From Reyranella sp. (GTDB lineage: Bacteria > Pseudomonadota > Alphaproteobacteria > Reyranellales > Reyranellaceae): a stretch of DNA of 6,201 bases. The DNA lies in assembly GCA_016780605.1 (NCBI GenBank), contig JADHLS010000333.1:1-6201 (forward strand), written 5' to 3'. The notes beneath the pieces are model-generated. The model was not told the DNA's origin. It worked only from the letters and a program-made list of their open reading frames with translations, and searched no databases. Below, piece by piece: positions 5,772-6,201 of the stretch (position 1 is its first letter; the number at the start of each line of letters is the position of its first letter). The translations under genes and the position numbers were made by a program.

Positions 5772-6075
5772 GTGGCGCGGCTCGACTTCGCGCCAAGCGC
5801 GATTGCCGACACGCGTGAAATTCTTTCAGCTCTTGTCGAAAAGGCCGGCCGGCCCTGTGGCTGTCGCCTATTTCGAGCGGTTCAGTGCGACGTTCGATCG
5901 AATCGCTACTTTCCCTGATTCCGGGGCACCAAGACCCAGGCTTGGCAGCACTGTCAGACTCGCTGTCGTCCACCCTTATGTCGTGATCTATCGGCGCTCG
6001 CACGATGGTGTGGAGGTCATGCGAGTCCTCCATGGTCGTCGCAACATTACCCGCCGATTGCTGGTGCGGCGATAG
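5772..6075 (+). pseudogene. ParE-like RelE/ParE-superfamily toxin, split by a +1 frameshift
   Basis: The N-terminal part, starting at GTG 5772, reads VARLDFAPSAIADTREIL, a typical ParE opening (strand, then helix). From about 5856 the ParE sequence continues only in the next frame: VAVAYFERF, then RIATFPDSGAPRPRL, VVIYRRS and VMRVLHGRRNIT, ending at TAG 6073. Left in the first frame, translation stops at TGA 5916 after 48 residues. Ignoring one C of the CCC at 5853-5855 joins both parts smoothly as EKAGRPVAVAYFERF and gives a protein of about 100 residues, the normal ParE length. The RelE/ParE C-terminal core (IYRR...VLHGRR) is intact. ParE toxins in the family poison DNA gyrase, but substrate cannot be told from sequence here. 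The break may be a real inactivating insertion, a sequence error or recoding at CCC-T. Start and family call are otherwise well supported. Confidence 0.85.
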
Positions 6076-6110
6076 TCTCGACTGCGTCAGGTCGAACACC
6101 GCGGACGACG

Positions 6111-6201
6111 TCAGCGACGCTGGCGCGCCGAGCGTGCGGACGACGCCAAGGCCAGGCAGAGCCTTCGCACGATCGCTTCGTCGGGATAGCCGGTCGACTT
6201 G
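6111..6201 (-). CDS. Possible C-terminal fragment of an unidentified minus-strand gene
   Basis: Read on the minus strand from the window edge, 29 codons run to a TGA (complement of 6111-6113): KSTGYPDEAIVRRLCLALA followed by a basic Ser/Arg/Ala tail. Third codon positions are strongly G/C in this frame, more so than in the other minus-strand frame I checked. That is the only support; the piece is too short to recognise. Apart from it I see nothing in 6076-6201. If real, it converges on the toxin gene. Confidence 0.25.
   Translation of the reverse strand, partial: KSTGYPDEAIVRRLCLALASSARSARQRR

Noticed and set aside
5811..5824. Possible third parS (ACGCGTGAAATT)
   Set aside because: Only one half-site resembles parS; the palindrome is not conserved. 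The stretch near 4125-4147 (TGTCACACGCATGAAAC) has wrong spacing and was dropped for the same reason.
1..6201. CRISPR arrays, tRNA or rRNA genes, insertion-sequence transposases
   Set aside because: No spaced direct repeats, tRNA-like folds with T-arm consensus or transposase sequence were seen in the window.

Overview
The window is a GC-rich, tightly packed bacterial chromosome segment. The gene order mnmG–rsmG–parA–parB, two perfect 16-bp parS sites inside mnmG and rsmG, and a long palindromic repeat of a type dispersed in GC-rich alphaproteobacterial genomes all point to an alphaproteobacterium. The neighbouring EncFtn–encapsulin pair closely resembles that of Rhodospirillum rubrum, so a Rhodospirillales-like host is a reasonable but unproven guess. 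All intact genes lie on the + strand.

Layout. Bases 1–1571 hold mnmG (tRNA U34 modification), cut at its 5' end by the window edge. A 109-bp cruciform-forming repeat (1604–1712) fills most of the gap to rsmG (1727–2419), a 16S rRNA methyltransferase. rsmG runs 98 bp into parA (2322–3182), and parA overlaps parB (3166–4092) by 17 bp. With the parS sites these genes form a complete chromosome-segregation system, ParABS, next to tRNA- and rRNA-modification genes, as is usual near the origin in this class.

After a 165-bp gap with a possible promoter comes a two-gene iron-storage operon. It encodes an encapsulated ferritin-like protein with a C-terminal cargo-loading peptide (4258–4653), and its ATGA-overlapping partner, a family 1 encapsulin shell protein (4650–5471). 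The cargo oxidises iron inside the protein nanocompartment built by the shell.

Next is a ParD/ParE-type toxin–antitoxin pair. The antitoxin (5523–5768) is intact. The toxin (5772–6075) is split over two frames by one extra base at a CCC triplet, so it is either a pseudogene, a sequence error or, less likely, a +1 frameshifting gene. The last 126 bases contain at most a fragment of a minus-strand gene.

Most of this is recognisable biology. The features that most deserve a second look are the parS sites read in two different frames, the palindrome with structure-preserving differences between its arms, the rsmG tail overprinted on the ParA Walker A motif, and the toxin frameshift at CCC-T.
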